Shown here: piece after piece, positions 39,117-48,594 of the stretch
Numbering within the stretch: the stretch's first letter is position 1
Layout: every line of letters begins with the position of its first letter
From: Pseudomonas sp. URIL14HWK12:I12
GTDB taxonomy: Bacteria > Pseudomonadota > Gammaproteobacteria > Pseudomonadales > Pseudomonadaceae
Direction: 5' to 3'
DNA: 64,000 nt
Assembly (NCBI RefSeq): GCF_003097135.1
Contig: NZ_QEQL01000003.1
Location: 513,954 to 577,953 of the forward strand
Position numbers and translations under genes: made by a program
The notes under the pieces: generated by a model
What the model saw: the letters and a program-made list of their open reading frames with translations, nothing else
The model's database searches: none
What the model was told of the DNA's origin: nothing

Positions 39117-40148
39117 ATGCTCAAGCATTTGAAGCTCAGTGCCCTGGCCCTGGGGATGATGGCTGCGGCCAACGCCATGGCGGCAGATTTGACCGTCATC
39201 TCGTTCGGTGGCGCCAACAAGGCGGCCCAGGAAAAAGCGTTCTACAAAACTTGGGAAGACGCTGGCAACGGCAAGATCGTGGCAGGCGAATACAACGGCG
39301 AGATGGCCAAGGTCAAAGCTCAGGTCGACACCAAGAGCGTGACCATGGACCTGGTGGAAGTCGAGTCGCCTGAGCTGTCTCAAGGCTGCGACGAAGATCT
39401 GTTCGAAACCCTCGACCCGAAACTGTTCGGTGACAAGTCGCAGTACGTCGATGGCACCATCCAGACCTGCGGCGTGGGTTTCTTCGTGTGGTCCACGGTG
39501 CTGGCCTACAACGCCGACAAACTGAAGACGGCCCCTGCCAGCTGGGCCGATTTCTGGGATACCCAGAAATTCCCAGGTAAGCGCGGCCTGCGCAAAGGCG
39601 CCAAGTACACCCTTGAAATCGCTTTGATGGCTGACGGTGTGGCCCCGGCCGATGTCTACAAGGTGCTGGGCAGCAAGGACGGCCAGAACCGCGCCTTCAA
39701 AAAGCTCGACGAGCTCAAGCCCAATATCCAGTGGTGGGAAGCCGGCGCGCAGCCGCCGCAGTATCTGGCCTCGGGTGATGTGGTCATGAGCTCGGCCTAC
39801 AACGGCCGGATCGCCGCGGTACAGAAAGAGAGCAACCTGAAAGTGGTGTGGGCCGGTGGCGTGTATGACTTCGACGCCTGGGCGATCCCGCGCGGCGCCA
39901 AGAATGCCGAGGAGGCGAAGAAGTTCATCGCCTGGACCCTCAAGCCGGAAAACCAGAAGGTCTACGCCGAGAATATCGCCTACGGCCCGACCAACAAGGC
40001 TGCCGTGCCGCTGCTGGCCAAGAGCGTGACCGACAACATGCCCACCACCGAGGCCAACCTCAAGGATCAGGTGCAGATCAACGTCAAGTTCTGGGCTGAC
40101 AACGGTGAGCAGCTCGAGCAACGCTTCAACGCCTGGGCCGCGAAGTAA
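39117..40148 (+). CDS. ABC transporter periplasmic substrate-binding protein (PotD-like, family 1)
   Basis: The 343-residue protein has a signal peptide cleaved after ANAMAA, then DLTVISFGGANKAAQEKAFYKTW, characteristic of the PotD/PotF-like amine-binding group. An FPGKRGLRKGAKY segment and the aromatic-rich pocket (NIQWWEAGAQPPQYL) follow. GGAGAGG lies before the ATG. It confers specificity on the importer. The ligand is probably a small amine or omega-amino acid but cannot be fixed from sequence. Confidence 0.91.
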   Translation: MLKHLKLSALALGMMAAANAMAADLTVISFGGANKAAQEKAFYKTWEDAGNGKIVAGEYNGEMAKVKAQVDTKSVTMDLVEVESPELSQGCDEDLFETLDPKLFGDKSQYVDGTIQTCGVGFFVWSTVLAYNADKLKTAPASWADFWDTQKFPGKRGLRKGAKYTLEIALMADGVAPADVYKVLGSKDGQNRAFKKLDELKPNIQWWEAGAQPPQYLASGDVVMSSAYNGRIAAVQKESNLKVVWAGGVYDFDAWAIPRGAKNAEEAKKFIAWTLKPENQKVYAENIAYGPTNKAAVPLLAKSVTDNMPTTEANLKDQVQINVKFWADNGEQLEQRFNAWAAK

Positions 40149-40203
40149 ACCGCTTTGGGCGCGGCCACCGGCCGCGCCCGTCTGATCCGTCTGGAGAGTT
40201 TCA

Positions 40204-41448
40204 ATGGCCCCATCCGCCCCGCTGGCCGACGCTGGCCCGTCCCTGAAGCAGCGCCTGATCCGCGCTGAACGCGTCAACCGCTGGAAGGCACAGGCGTTGA
40301 TCGCCCCTCTGGTGATCTTCCTGCTGCTGGTGTTTCTGGTGCCGATCGGTGCGCTGTTGTACCGCAGCGTCAGCAACCCGGAGGTGGTCGGAACTTTGCC
40401 CCGCACCGTGGCTGCGATCACTACCTGGGACGGCAAGGGCCTGCCGGACGAGAACGTCTATAAAGCGTTCAGCGAGGATCTGGTAGAGGCACGCAAGAAC
40501 CAGCAATTGGGCGATCTGTCCAAGCGCTTGAACATGGAAACAGCCGGCTATCGCAGCCTGCTGATGCAAACCGCCCGTGCGCTGCCGTTCAGCGAAGTGC
40601 CGGCCTCCTATAAGGAAGCCTTCGAGGGCCTGGACGAGCGCTGGGGCGACCCGGCGTACTGGCAAGTGATCCGCCGCAACACCAGCGACGTGACGCCCTA
40701 TTACCTGCTGGCCTCGGTCGATCACCGCATCGACGACCTCGGCGAGCTGGCCCCTGCCAGCCCCGAACAGGCCATCTACCTCGACATTTTCGCCCGGACC
40801 TTCTGGATGGGCCTGGTGATCACCCTGTTGTGCTTGGTGTTGGCCTATCCGCTGGCTTACCTGCTGGCCAATCTGCCGGCTCGCCAGAGCAACCTGCTGA
40901 TGATCATGGTGCTGCTGCCGTTCTGGACGTCGATCCTGGTACGGGTCGCAGCCTGGATCGTGCTGCTGCAGTCCGGTGGGCTGATCAACAGCGCCCTGAT
41001 GGCCATGGGCATCATCGACAAACCGCTGGAGCTTGTATTCAACCGCGTGGGCGTGTACATCTCGATGGTGCACATTCTGCTGCCGTTCATGATCCTGCCG
41101 ATCTACAGCGTCATGAAAGGCATCTCCCCCAGCTACATGCGGGCGGCGATCTCGCTGGGCTGCCACCCCTTCGCCAGCTTCTGGAGGGTGTACTTCCCGC
41201 AAACCTACGCAGGCGTAGGTGCCGGCTGCCTGCTGGTGTTCATACTGGCCATCGGTTACTACATCACCCCGGCGCTGCTGGGCAGCCCGAACGACCAGAT
41301 GGTCAGCTACTTCGTCGCCTTCTATACCAACACCAGCATCAACTGGGGCATGGCCACTGCGCTGGGAGGCCTGCTATTGCTGGCCACCGTCATTCTCTAC
41401 CTGATCTATAGCAAGCTGGTCGGCGCCAGCCGCCTGCGCCTGAGCTGA
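40204..41448 (+). CDS. ABC transporter permease 1 (PotB-like) with large periplasmic insert
   Basis: The 414-residue permease is about 100 residues longer than PotB. A first membrane helix (about 31-53) is followed by a hydrophilic stretch to residue 195. The usual five-helix core then follows with the EAA-type loop (YMRAAISLGCHPFASFWRVYFP) that docks on the ATPase. The insert would be periplasmic. GGAGAG precedes the ATG; the gene lies 55 bp after the binding-protein gene and 10 bp before permease 2. Confidence 0.92.
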   Translation: MAPSAPLADAGPSLKQRLIRAERVNRWKAQALIAPLVIFLLLVFLVPIGALLYRSVSNPEVVGTLPRTVAAITTWDGKGLPDENVYKAFSEDLVEARKNQQLGDLSKRLNMETAGYRSLLMQTARALPFSEVPASYKEAFEGLDERWGDPAYWQVIRRNTSDVTPYYLLASVDHRIDDLGELAPASPEQAIYLDIFARTFWMGLVITLLCLVLAYPLAYLLANLPARQSNLLMIMVLLPFWTSILVRVAAWIVLLQSGGLINSALMAMGIIDKPLELVFNRVGVYISMVHILLPFMILPIYSVMKGISPSYMRAAISLGCHPFASFWRVYFPQTYAGVGAGCLLVFILAIGYYITPALLGSPNDQMVSYFVAFYTNTSINWGMATALGGLLLLATVILYLIYSKLVGASRLRLS

Positions 41449-41458
41449 GGACACCGCC

Positions 41459-42286
41459 ATGTTGAGCCCCTATCAGTCGCCTATCGAGCGTGTGTGGTAC
41501 TACGCACTGCGTGTCCTGTGTGGCGCCGTGCTGTTGTTCCTGATCCTGCCGGTGCTGGTGATCATTCCACTGTCGTTCAATTCCGGAAGCTTCCTGGTGT
41601 ACCCGATGCAGGGCTTCTCGCTGCATTGGTACCAGGATTTCTTTGCCTCGGCCGAATGGATGAGGGCATTGCGCAACAGCATCATCGTCGCGCCGGCCGC
41701 AACCCTGCTGGCCATGGTGTTCGGCACCCTGGCTTCCATCGGGTTGGTGCGCAGCTATTTCCCCGGTAAGGCGCTGGTGATGGCGCTGGTGATTTCGCCC
41801 ATGGTGGTGCCGGTGGTCATCGTAGGTGTCGCCACTTACCTGTTCTTTGCACCGCTGGGCCTGGGCAACAGTTACTTTTCGCTGATCATGGTGCACGCGG
41901 TACTGGGCGTACCGTTCGTGATCATCACCGTTTCGGCCACGCTGCAAGGCTTCAACTACAACTTGGTTCGCGCTGCGGCCAGCCTTGGCGCCCACCCGCT
42001 GCTGACCTTCCGCAAGGTCACCTTGCCGCTGATCGCGCCGGGTGTGATCTCCGGCGCGTTGTTCGCTTTCGCCACCTCCTTCGATGAAGTGGTGGTGACG
42101 CTGTTCCTGGCAGGGCCTGAACAGGCGACCCTGCCGCGGCAGATGTTCAGCGGCATCCGCGAGAACCTGAGCCCCACCATTGCCGCGGCGGCCACCTTGC
42201 TGATCGCCTTCTCGGTGGTTCTGCTGCTGACCCTGGAGTGGTTGCGCGGCCGGGGCGAGCGCCTGCGCACCAGCGCGCCAGCCTGA
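41459..42286 (+). CDS. ABC transporter permease 2 (PotC-like)
   Basis: The 275-residue protein has six predicted membrane helices and the ATPase-coupling loop LVRAAASLGAHPLLTFRKVTLP near residues 175-196. It pairs with permease 1 to form the membrane channel. It ends the four-gene transporter operon, 72 bp before rpe, with no clear terminator in the gap. Confidence 0.93.
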   Translation: MLSPYQSPIERVWYYALRVLCGAVLLFLILPVLVIIPLSFNSGSFLVYPMQGFSLHWYQDFFASAEWMRALRNSIIVAPAATLLAMVFGTLASIGLVRSYFPGKALVMALVISPMVVPVVIVGVATYLFFAPLGLGNSYFSLIMVHAVLGVPFVIITVSATLQGFNYNLVRAAASLGAHPLLTFRKVTLPLIAPGVISGALFAFATSFDEVVVTLFLAGPEQATLPRQMFSGIRENLSPTIAAAATLLIAFSVVLLLTLEWLRGRGERLRTSAPA

Positions 42287-42358
42287 GGTGAGTCATCGCC
42301 GCCTGGGGAGCAGTGGGGTACAATCCGCGCCACTGTGATCATAGCCGACAGGTGCGCC

Positions 42359-43033
42359 ATGCAGCCCTATGCAATTGCTCCATCCATCCTGTCCGCCGAC
42401 TTCGCCCGCCTGGGCGAAGAGGTGGATAACGTTCTCGCCGCAGGCGCGGACATCGTTCACTTCGATGTGATGGACAACCACTACGTGCCCAACCTCACCA
42501 TCGGCCCGATGGTGTGCGCGGCACTGCGCAAGTATGGCGTCACCGCACCGATCGACGTGCATCTGATGGTGAGCCCGGTCGACCGCATCATCGGTGACTT
42601 CATCGAAGCCGGCGCCAGCTATATCACCTTCCATCCCGAAGCCAGCCAGCACATCGACCGCTCCTTGCAGTTGATCCGCGACGGCGGCTGCAAGGCAGGC
42701 TTGGTGTTTAACCCGGCGACCCCGCTGAACCTGCTCGAATACGTAATGGACAAGGTCGACATGATCCTGCTCATGAGCGTGAACCCAGGCTTTGGCGGGC
42801 AGAAGTTCATTCCCGGTACGCTGAACAAGCTGCGCGAAGCGCGTGCTCTGATCGATGCAAGCGGGCGTGATATCCGCCTGGAGATCGACGGCGGCGTGAA
42901 CGTGAAGAACATCCGCGAAATCGCCGCCGCCGGCGCTGATACCTTCGTGGCCGGCTCCGCCATCTTCAATGCCCCTGACTACAAGGCTGTCATCGATCAG
43001 ATGCGTGAAGAGCTGGCGCTGGCCCGCTCATGA
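42359..43033 (+). CDS. rpe: Ribulose-phosphate 3-epimerase
   Basis: The start at 42359 ([21 protein letters not shown]) gives 224 residues; the longer frame adds eight non-conserved residues. TIM-barrel motifs include [18 protein letters not shown] (metal-binding His/Asp), [18 protein letters not shown] and the C-terminal EIDGGVN. It interconverts ribulose-5-phosphate and xylulose-5-phosphate. It overlaps gph by 4 bp, as in other gammaproteobacteria. Confidence 0.96.
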   Translation: MQPYAIAPSILSADFARLGEEVDNVLAAGADIVHFDVMDNHYVPNLTIGPMVCAALRKYGVTAPIDVHLMVSPVDRIIGDFIEAGASYITFHPEASQHIDRSLQLIRDGGCKAGLVFNPATPLNLLEYVMDKVDMILLMSVNPGFGGQKFIPGTLNKLREARALIDASGRDIRLEIDGGVNVKNIREIAAAGADTFVAGSAIFNAPDYKAVIDQMREELALARS

Positions 43034-43848
43034 GCGGCCTTGAGCAGCTGTTCCATGGGCAGTTGCCGCGCCTGGTCATGTTCGACCTCGACGGTACACT
43101 GGTTGATTCGGTGCCTGACCTGGCGGCCGCCGTTGACCAAACCCTGCGCCAGCTCGGCCGCCCGCCAGCGGGCATCGAGCAAGTCAGGCTGTGGATCGGC
43201 AACGGCGCCAAGGTATTGGTGCGCCGCGCCCTGGCTGGCGGCCTGGACCACTCGGCGATCGGCGACGAGCAGGCAGAGCAGGCGCTTGAGCTGTTCATGC
43301 AGGCCTACGGCAAGGGCAACCACAACACGGTGGTGTACCCCGGCGTGCGTGAAACCCTGAAATGGCTGCAAAAGCGCGGCGTAGAGATGGCGCTGATCAC
43401 CAACAAGCCTGAACAGTTCGTGGCGCCGCTGCTCGACGAGGTCAAGCTGGGCCGCTACTTTCGCTGGATCATTGGCGGCGACACCTTGCCTCAGCAGAAA
43501 CCCGACCCCGCCGCGCTGTTCTTCGTGATGAAGATGGCGGGCGTGGAGCCGCATCAGGCGTTGTTTGTCGGCGATTCGCGCAACGACATCCTCGCCGCGC
43601 AGGCCGCAGGTGTCGCCAGCGTCGGGCTCACCTATGGTTACAACCATGGCAAGCCTATTGCCGACGAATGCCCAAGCCTGGTGGCCGGTGACTTGCGGCA
43701 ACTGTTGCCAGGTTGCCTGGCATCTTCCGGTGCTGTAACGTTGGGCGAATCCACCCCTTCACCTGGCCGGGAATCTATCGTGGCGGGCACCTGCAAACTC
43801 TGGATGAAAGTCATCAAGGCACTGGCGCGTTGGCGCTGGCGCGCCTGA
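43030..43848 (+). CDS. gph: Phosphoglycolate phosphatase
   Basis: The 272-residue HAD phosphatase has motif [13 protein letters not shown], motif [12 protein letters not shown], motif III Lys in QQKPDPAAL and motif [11 protein letters not shown]. It removes phosphate from 2-phosphoglycolate formed in DNA repair. The enzyme domain seems complete by about residue 222. The last 25 or so residues are unusual and coincide, in the same frame and with the same stop codon, with the trp leader peptide that precedes trpE. Confidence 0.94.
   Translation: MSGLEQLFHGQLPRLVMFDLDGTLVDSVPDLAAAVDQTLRQLGRPPAGIEQVRLWIGNGAKVLVRRALAGGLDHSAIGDEQAEQALELFMQAYGKGNHNTVVYPGVRETLKWLQKRGVEMALITNKPEQFVAPLLDEVKLGRYFRWIIGGDTLPQQKPDPAALFFVMKMAGVEPHQALFVGDSRNDILAAQAAGVASVGLTYGYNHGKPIADECPSLVAGDLRQLLPGCLASSGAVTLGESTPSPGRESIVAGTCKLWMKVIKALARWRWRA
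43780..43848 (+). CDS. trpL: trp leader peptide of trpE, nested in frame in gph
   Basis: A 22-codon frame starts at GTG 43780 with a GGGAA site upstream, or a 14-codon frame starts at ATG 43804. It ends [13 protein letters not shown], with two Trp codons separated by one Arg. The same C-terminus recurs before trpG, and GTG-to-stop length is identical in both. A 5-bp hairpin (GGCGC-TGGC-GCGCC, 43832-43845) overlaps the Trp codons and a terminator-like stem follows nine bases after the stop. This is the arrangement of transcription attenuation by ribosome stalling at low tryptophan. Confidence 0.8.
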   Translation: MAGTCKLWMKVIKALARWRWRA

Positions 43849-43857
43849 TTGCGTCTG

Positions 43858-43886
43858 GCCGGCCCTGCCGGTGCGTTTGCCTGATT
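43858..43886 (+). terminator. Attenuator stem before trpE
   Basis: GCCGGC (43858-43863) and GCCGGT (43867-43872) pair around a CCT loop. A moderately U-rich tail (GCGTTTGCCTGATT) follows and then CCCTTTTA. It starts nine bases after the leader-peptide stop, matching the position of the corresponding stem before trpG. Confidence 0.6.
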
Positions 43887-43914
43887 GTCCCTTTTATCCG
43901 CCACGAGGCAGATC

Positions 43915-45390
43915 ATGACCCGCGAAGAATTCCTGCGCCTGGCCGAGGCCGGCTATAACCGGATCCCCTTGGCCTTCGAAACCCTGGCCGACTTCGACAC
44001 CCCGCTGTCCATCTACCTGAAGCTCGCCGATGTGCCCAATACCTATTTGCTCGAGTCCGTTCAGGGCGGTGAGAAATGGGGCCGCTATTCGATCATAGGC
44101 TTGGCCTGCCGCACTGTGCTTCGAGTGCATGGTTACCGTGTGAGCGTGACCCGTGATGGCGTTGAGGTCGAAAGCGCCGAGGTCGAAGACCCCTTGGCGT
44201 TCGTCGAGCAGTTCAAGGCCCGTTACAGCGTACCGACCCTGCCAGGCCTACCGCGCTTCAATGGCGGCCTGGTGGGTTATTTCGGCTACGACAGCGTGCG
44301 CTATGTCGAGAAACGCCTTGGCGCCTCGCCCAACCCTGACCCGATCGGCGTGCCGGACATCCTGCTGATGGTTTCCGATGCCGTCGTGGTGTTCGACAAC
44401 TTGGCCGGCAAGGTCCATGCGATCGTGTTGGCCGACCCAGGCCAGCCCGATGCGTTCAACGCCGGCCAGCAACGCCTGCAGGCTCTGCTCGAGCAGATGC
44501 GCCAGCCGCTGGCGCCCCGCCTGGGCCTCGACATGTCGAAGCCTCAAGGCGCCGAGCCTGCGTTTCGTTCAAGTTTCACCCAGGCGGATTACGAACATGC
44601 GGTGGGGCGCATCAAGGACTACATCCTGGCCGGCGACTGCATGCAGGTGGTGCCCTCGCAGCGGATGTCCATCGACTTCGCAGCCGCGCCGATCGACCTC
44701 TACCGCGCACTGCGCAGTATCAACCCCACCCCATACATGTATTTCTTCAACTTCGGTGACTTCCATGTCGTTGGCAGCTCACCGGAAGTGCTGGTGCGTG
44801 TCGAAGAGGGCGAGGTTACGGTTCGCCCTATTGCCGGCACCCGCCCACGCGGCGCCACCGAAGAAGACGACCTGGCGCTGGAACGCGACCTGCTCAGCGA
44901 TGAAAAGGAAATCGCCGAACACCTGATGCTGATCGACCTGGGCCGCAACGACACCGGCCGCGTGTCGGAAGTCGGCAGCGTGCGCCTGACCGAGAAGATG
45001 GTCATCGAGCGCTATTCGAACGTGATGCACATCGTTTCGAACGTGACCGGCAAGCTCAAGGCTGGCCTTACGGCCATGGATGCCCTGCGCGCGATTCTTC
45101 CGGCCGGCACGCTGTCGGGGGCTCCGAAGATCCGGGCGATGGAAATCATCGACGAGTTGGAGCCGGTCAAGCGAGGTGTATACGGTGGCGCGGTGGGGTA
45201 CTTCGCCTGGAACGGTAACATGGACACCGCCATCGCCATCCGCACGGCCGTGATCAAGAACGGCGAGCTGCACGTGCAGGCTGGGGGTGGCATCGTTGCC
45301 GACTCAGTCCCGGTGCTTGAGTGGGAGGAGACCCTGAACAAGCGCCGCGCGATGTTCCGAGCGGTGGCGCTGGCCGAGCAAGGTCGCTGA
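43915..45390 (+). CDS. trpE: Anthranilate synthase component I
   Basis: The start at 43915 ([19 protein letters not shown] upstream) gives 491 residues. The N-terminal domain contains the LLES tryptophan-feedback motif ([11 protein letters not shown]). The C-terminal chorismate-binding domain has [15 protein letters not shown], the conserved [29 protein letters not shown] and [22 protein letters not shown]. With TrpG it makes anthranilate from chorismate and glutamine. It is separated from trpG by about 6.4 kb, as in other pseudomonads, and abuts the convergent regulator gene with no gap. Confidence 0.96.
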   Translation: MTREEFLRLAEAGYNRIPLAFETLADFDTPLSIYLKLADVPNTYLLESVQGGEKWGRYSIIGLACRTVLRVHGYRVSVTRDGVEVESAEVEDPLAFVEQFKARYSVPTLPGLPRFNGGLVGYFGYDSVRYVEKRLGASPNPDPIGVPDILLMVSDAVVVFDNLAGKVHAIVLADPGQPDAFNAGQQRLQALLEQMRQPLAPRLGLDMSKPQGAEPAFRSSFTQADYEHAVGRIKDYILAGDCMQVVPSQRMSIDFAAAPIDLYRALRSINPTPYMYFFNFGDFHVVGSSPEVLVRVEEGEVTVRPIAGTRPRGATEEDDLALERDLLSDEKEIAEHLMLIDLGRNDTGRVSEVGSVRLTEKMVIERYSNVMHIVSNVTGKLKAGLTAMDALRAILPAGTLSGAPKIRAMEIIDELEPVKRGVYGGAVGYFAWNGNMDTAIAIRTAVIKNGELHVQAGGGIVADSVPVLEWEETLNKRRAMFRAVALAEQGR

Positions 45391-45999
45391 TCAGCGCGGC
45401 AGCTTTTCAAGCTGCCTGACCAGCTCCGGCAATGATGCCGCGCCCATCTTGCGCATGGCTTGGGCGCGACGAACCTTGATCGTGATCTCGCTCAGGTGCA
45501 GGTGTGCGGCAATCTGTTTGTTCAGTTGCCCTTGCACGACCATTCGCGCCACTTGCTGTTCTCCTGCTGTCAGCGTGGCCCAGCGGGCGGCCAAGGCCTC
45601 TTCCGCCTCCCGGAGCGCTCGTTGCTGCTGGTCGAGAGCCAACCCTTGATGCACGGCGTCGATCAGTTCCTGATCACGAAAGGGCTTGGTCAGAAATTCC
45701 AGCGCGCCATTTTTCATGGCCTGGACGCCCATGGCGATGTCACCGTGCCCGGTGATGAAGATCACCGGCATACACCGCTCCGAGGCCTTCAGTTGCTGAT
45801 GAAATGCCAGGCCGTTCTGGCCCGGCATGCGCACATCCAGAATCAGGCAGGCCGGGCCTGGGTGCGGCGGATGGGCGAGGAATGCCTCGGTGCCGGCGTG
45901 GGCCTGGCTCGCCAAACCCACCGAGGCGAGCAGGTCCTGGAGCGCGTCTCGAATGGCGGGGTCATCGTCGACTATATGAACAAGGCATGCTGAGTTCAT
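45391..45999 (-). CDS. FixJ-type response regulator, last gene of the Mg-related operon
   Basis: The start at 45999 overlaps the kinase stop (ATGA) and gives 202 residues. The receiver domain has VDDDPAIRD, the phospho-acceptor Asp in LILDVRMPGQNG, ITGHGDI and the FLTKPF Lys; a short coiled linker follows. The C-terminal LuxR-type HTH reads TAGEQQVARMVVQGQLNKQIAAHL. It resembles FixJ/TtrR regulators. Position at the end of the operon suggests control of the same metal genes, perhaps as autoregulation; this is inferred. Confidence 0.92.
   Translation of the reverse strand: MNSACLVHIVDDDPAIRDALQDLLASVGLASQAHAGTEAFLAHPPHPGPACLILDVRMPGQNGLAFHQQLKASERCMPVIFITGHGDIAMGVQAMKNGALEFLTKPFRDQELIDAVHQGLALDQQQRALREAEEALAARWATLTAGEQQVARMVVQGQLNKQIAAHLHLSEITIKVRRAQAMRKMGAASLPELVRQLEKLPR
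45398..45416. terminator. Hairpin at the trpE / response-regulator convergence
   Basis: Perfect 8-bp arms GGCAGCTT and AAGCTGCC with a TTC loop lie just after the trpE stop and inside the last codons of the convergent regulator gene. No T tract follows on either strand, so efficiency is uncertain. It is the only structure separating the two opposing operons. Confidence 0.45.
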
Positions 46000-47027
46000 G
46001 TGCAAGCCTGCGTCTGAGCCGGGAGGGTGAAGGTGAATACAGCGCCAACGGAAGCGCCGGGTTGGCCATCGATTTGCCCGCCGTTGGCCTCGATCAGGGT
46101 GCGGCACAAGCTCAGGCCGATGCCCAGACCACCGGGCCGGTTGCTCCAGAAGGCATCGAAGAGCCGAGCTTGCACCTGTTTCGGGAAGCCGTGGCCGGTG
46201 TCTGTGATACTCAAGTTCAGCAATTGCCCCTCTTGCCAGGTGCGTACGCCTAGCAGGCGCACCGGTTGCTGGGCCATGGCCTGGGCGGCGTTGAGCAGCA
46301 GGTTGCTGATCACCTGTTGAACCTGTATGGGATCTGCCACCGCAGCAGGCAGGTCGCTTGCCAGGGCCTGGCTCACGTCAATGCCTTGATCGCGTAGCGT
46401 GGGCATGGCCAGCTCCAGCATCTGATGTACGGCCTGGTTCAAGTCGAATGCTACCTGCGGCCCGGCTATGCCTTGGGCCAGGTTGCGCACCCTTGCGAGG
46501 ATGTCTCCGGCACGCTGCGCTTCACCGGCCACCCTTGCCAGTGCCTGCCTGGCACGCTCAGTGTCTGGGGGCTGCCGGTCAAGCCAGCGTAGGCTGGCGT
46601 GGGCGCTGGTGACCACTGCCGCCAAGGGTTGGTTGATTTCGTGGGCCAGGGTTGCTGCCAGGCTGTGCAGCGGGCGCAGCCTGGCAGCACGGGCCATTTG
46701 CCGCTGCGCGGCTTGGCTGGCGCGCTCGGCGGCCAGCCGTTTGAGAATCAGCCACGCGGTGGAGGCGATGGCGGTAACGCTCAGCGCGGTGTTGATCAGG
46801 CCGGCGCGGTAGTCGCCTTGAGCCGTGAGCATAAAGCTGGTGACAGTCAGCACCATGGCTGCACCGGCCAGCCACGGCAAGGCCTTGCGGTGCGCGGCCC
46901 TGGCAGCCCAGAGTAGCGGGGCGGTGTGAAAGACCGAAACGGCCACCTCGTAGGGGGTCACGGTGTCGACCCAGAAAATCACCAGCATGACGCCCAGCGC
47001 CGCCGCCCAGGTTGCCTCAGGCCTCAT
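45996..47027 (-). CDS. Membrane sensor histidine kinase of the Mg-related operon
   Basis: From the ATG at 47027, inside the end of the mgtC-like gene, the protein has 343 residues. About four hydrophobic segments (residues 8-100) form a compact membrane sensor with almost no periplasmic domain. The HisKA helix carries LAATLAHEINQPLAAVV with the phospho-acceptor His, and the HATPase has N (SNLLLNAAQAM), G1 (ITDTGHGF) and G2 (GGLGIGLSL) boxes. This is the FixL/DctB type. The sensor probably detects a membrane-derived or ion signal; no known ligand domain such as PAS is seen. Confidence 0.91.
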   Translation of the reverse strand: MRPEATWAAALGVMLVIFWVDTVTPYEVAVSVFHTAPLLWAARAAHRKALPWLAGAAMVLTVTSFMLTAQGDYRAGLINTALSVTAIASTAWLILKRLAAERASQAAQRQMARAARLRPLHSLAATLAHEINQPLAAVVTSAHASLRWLDRQPPDTERARQALARVAGEAQRAGDILARVRNLAQGIAGPQVAFDLNQAVHQMLELAMPTLRDQGIDVSQALASDLPAAVADPIQVQQVISNLLLNAAQAMAQQPVRLLGVRTWQEGQLLNLSITDTGHGFPKQVQARLFDAFWSNRPGGLGIGLSLCRTLIEANGGQIDGQPGASVGAVFTFTLPAQTQACT

Positions 47028-47745
47028 CGGCAGCGCTCCAGAACGCTTGGCGCACACCGTCGAGGACTTGAAGGCGGCGGCTGAGGGTGTCGAGCTCCTC
47101 TGATTGCACTGCTGTGGCGTAGAGCGTGAACGCCAGTTCCACATCGTGCTGGCCGAAGGGTTCGTCATCGATTTGCCGGGCGGGGTAACTGGCCTGCTCA
47201 AGGTGGGCGCTGACCTGCTCGCGCACTGCGCCGTGGTGTTGGCGTGCGCAGATCACGTAGAAGGTGTAGGTTGCCTCGCGCCGGTCGGCACGCAGGGGCA
47301 TGCGGTTGATCCAGTTTGCCCAGGGCCGCAACAGGGTGTTGCTCGCCAGCACAAAAACGGTGGCGATTGCCGCTTCGGCGATCAGCCCGGCGCCAGCGCT
47401 GGCGCCAACGGCGCCTGAGCCCCAGAGTGTGGCGGCGGTGTTGAGGCCGGAGATGTTGGCGCCTTCCTTGATGATGGTGCCGGCACCCAGAAAGCCGATA
47501 CCCGAGACCACGTACGCCACCACGTGCACCGGGGTTTGCCCGCCGCCGTAGATATCGAACAGCCGAGCACCCAACAACACGAAGGTTGCGGCGCCAACAG
47601 CCACCAATGTGTTGGTTCGCAACCCCGCTGTGCGCTGGCGCAGCTGCCGTTCAAAGCCGATCAGCGCGCCCAGTACGAAAGCACAGCCCAAGTGCAGCGC
47701 CGCAACGGCCAAAGCGTGCAGCCCGGTTGCATGAAACAGTGGCAT
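47017..47745 (-). CDS. MgtC/SapB family membrane protein
   Basis: The 242-residue protein has the MgtC signature in its first 140 residues: LGALIGFERQLRQRTAGLRTNTLVAVGAA, then YVVSGIGFLGAGTIIKEGANISGLNTAATLW. About five membrane helices come before a soluble ACT-like C-terminal domain (about 150-242). MgtC proteins aid growth at low Mg2+ and, in Salmonella, inhibit the F-type ATP synthase. It overlaps the kinase downstream by 11 bp and follows the CorA-like gene by 18 bp, so the set is one operon. Confidence 0.93.
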   Translation of the reverse strand: MPLFHATGLHALAVAALHLGCAFVLGALIGFERQLRQRTAGLRTNTLVAVGAATFVLLGARLFDIYGGGQTPVHVVAYVVSGIGFLGAGTIIKEGANISGLNTAATLWGSGAVGASAGAGLIAEAAIATVFVLASNTLLRPWANWINRMPLRADRREATYTFYVICARQHHGAVREQVSAHLEQASYPARQIDDEPFGQHDVELAFTLYATAVQSEELDTLSRRLQVLDGVRQAFWSAADEA

Positions 47746-47763
47746 CCGGTGTTCTCCTTCTCA

Positions 47764-48594
47764 TCAGCGCAGGGCGCCTGCCTGCTTGATCATCCATATG
47801 GGTACAGCGGTCAGCGCCAGCACCGCCAGCAACTGGCTCCACAGCGAGCCCTCCCATGAAAGCTCGGGCATGACTTCGAAATTCTGGCCATACCAGTTGA
47901 TCAGGGCTGTGCCGGGTATGAACGCGGCCCAGAGCACCGTAAACACTTTGGTGATGCCCAGATCGCTGGTGGCGGTGGCTTCGGCTTGGGTGCGGCCTGC
48001 GTTCCACAGCCTCTGGCGCAACGCGCGCGCGCGCTTTGCCTGTACATGCAGGCATTTGAGCAATGCTTCGCCTTGCGGGGCCGGCCGTGGCGGCTGGCTG
48101 AGTTGGCGAACACAGCGCTCTATGTCGGATACCGAGTCCATCACGAAGCCCAGCAACAGGTCTATGCGTTGTTCGTAACTACCCATTTCTTCGGTGAGTT
48201 GCTGCTGGGGTGGCCGGGTATCGGGCATGGCCCGCAGGCCAGCGACCTGGTTGCTGGCTGCCAGCTCAGCCGCGATCCTGTCGAGCACTTGTGCGATGTG
48301 GGCGGTGAGCTGATCCAGCAACATTCGCGCTGTATGCGTAGGGCAAGCGGGCATGCTGTGCGGTGGCTGCCAAGGCGCAGCACCGGCGTTTTCCAGCGTC
48401 ACCAATTGCCCTTTGTCGAAGCTCCAGAGCACGTCGGTTAGCTGAGCTTGATGCTCCACCCAGCGCAGGCAGCGCAAGCGCCCTGTGGTCACTGTGCCTT
48501 GCCTGAGCCGCTCATGCGTGCGGGCCAGTGCTTGAAATTGTGCCGTTGAGCAGGCTCGCAAGCGCACCCACGGTTTTGGTGTTGGCGTGGTCAT
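47764..48594 (-). CDS. CorA-family-like protein 1 with GQN in place of GMN
   Basis: The 276-residue protein starts at ATG 48594, overlapping the previous gene (ATGA). A helical N-terminal region and long coiled helix lead to two C-terminal membrane helices. The first ends in TVLWAAFIPGTALINWYGQNFEVMPEL, the CorA pore region with Gln for the Met of the GMN selectivity motif (G235-Q236-N237) and a conserved MPEL. GMN is needed for Mg2+ selectivity in canonical CorA, so a different ion or a regulatory role is possible. It is the most divergent of the three paralogues. Confidence 0.85.
   Translation of the reverse strand: MTTPTPKPWVRLRACSTAQFQALARTHERLRQGTVTTGRLRCLRWVEHQAQLTDVLWSFDKGQLVTLENAGAAPWQPPHSMPACPTHTARMLLDQLTAHIAQVLDRIAAELAASNQVAGLRAMPDTRPPQQQLTEEMGSYEQRIDLLLGFVMDSVSDIERCVRQLSQPPRPAPQGEALLKCLHVQAKRARALRQRLWNAGRTQAEATATSDLGITKVFTVLWAAFIPGTALINWYGQNFEVMPELSWEGSLWSQLLAVLALTAVPIWMIKQAGALR

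Noticed and set aside
37971..40436. 821-codon open frame on the minus strand opposite the ABC ATPase and binding-protein genes
   Set aside because: It crosses two well-supported genes, and its protein is an antisense translation product without domains.
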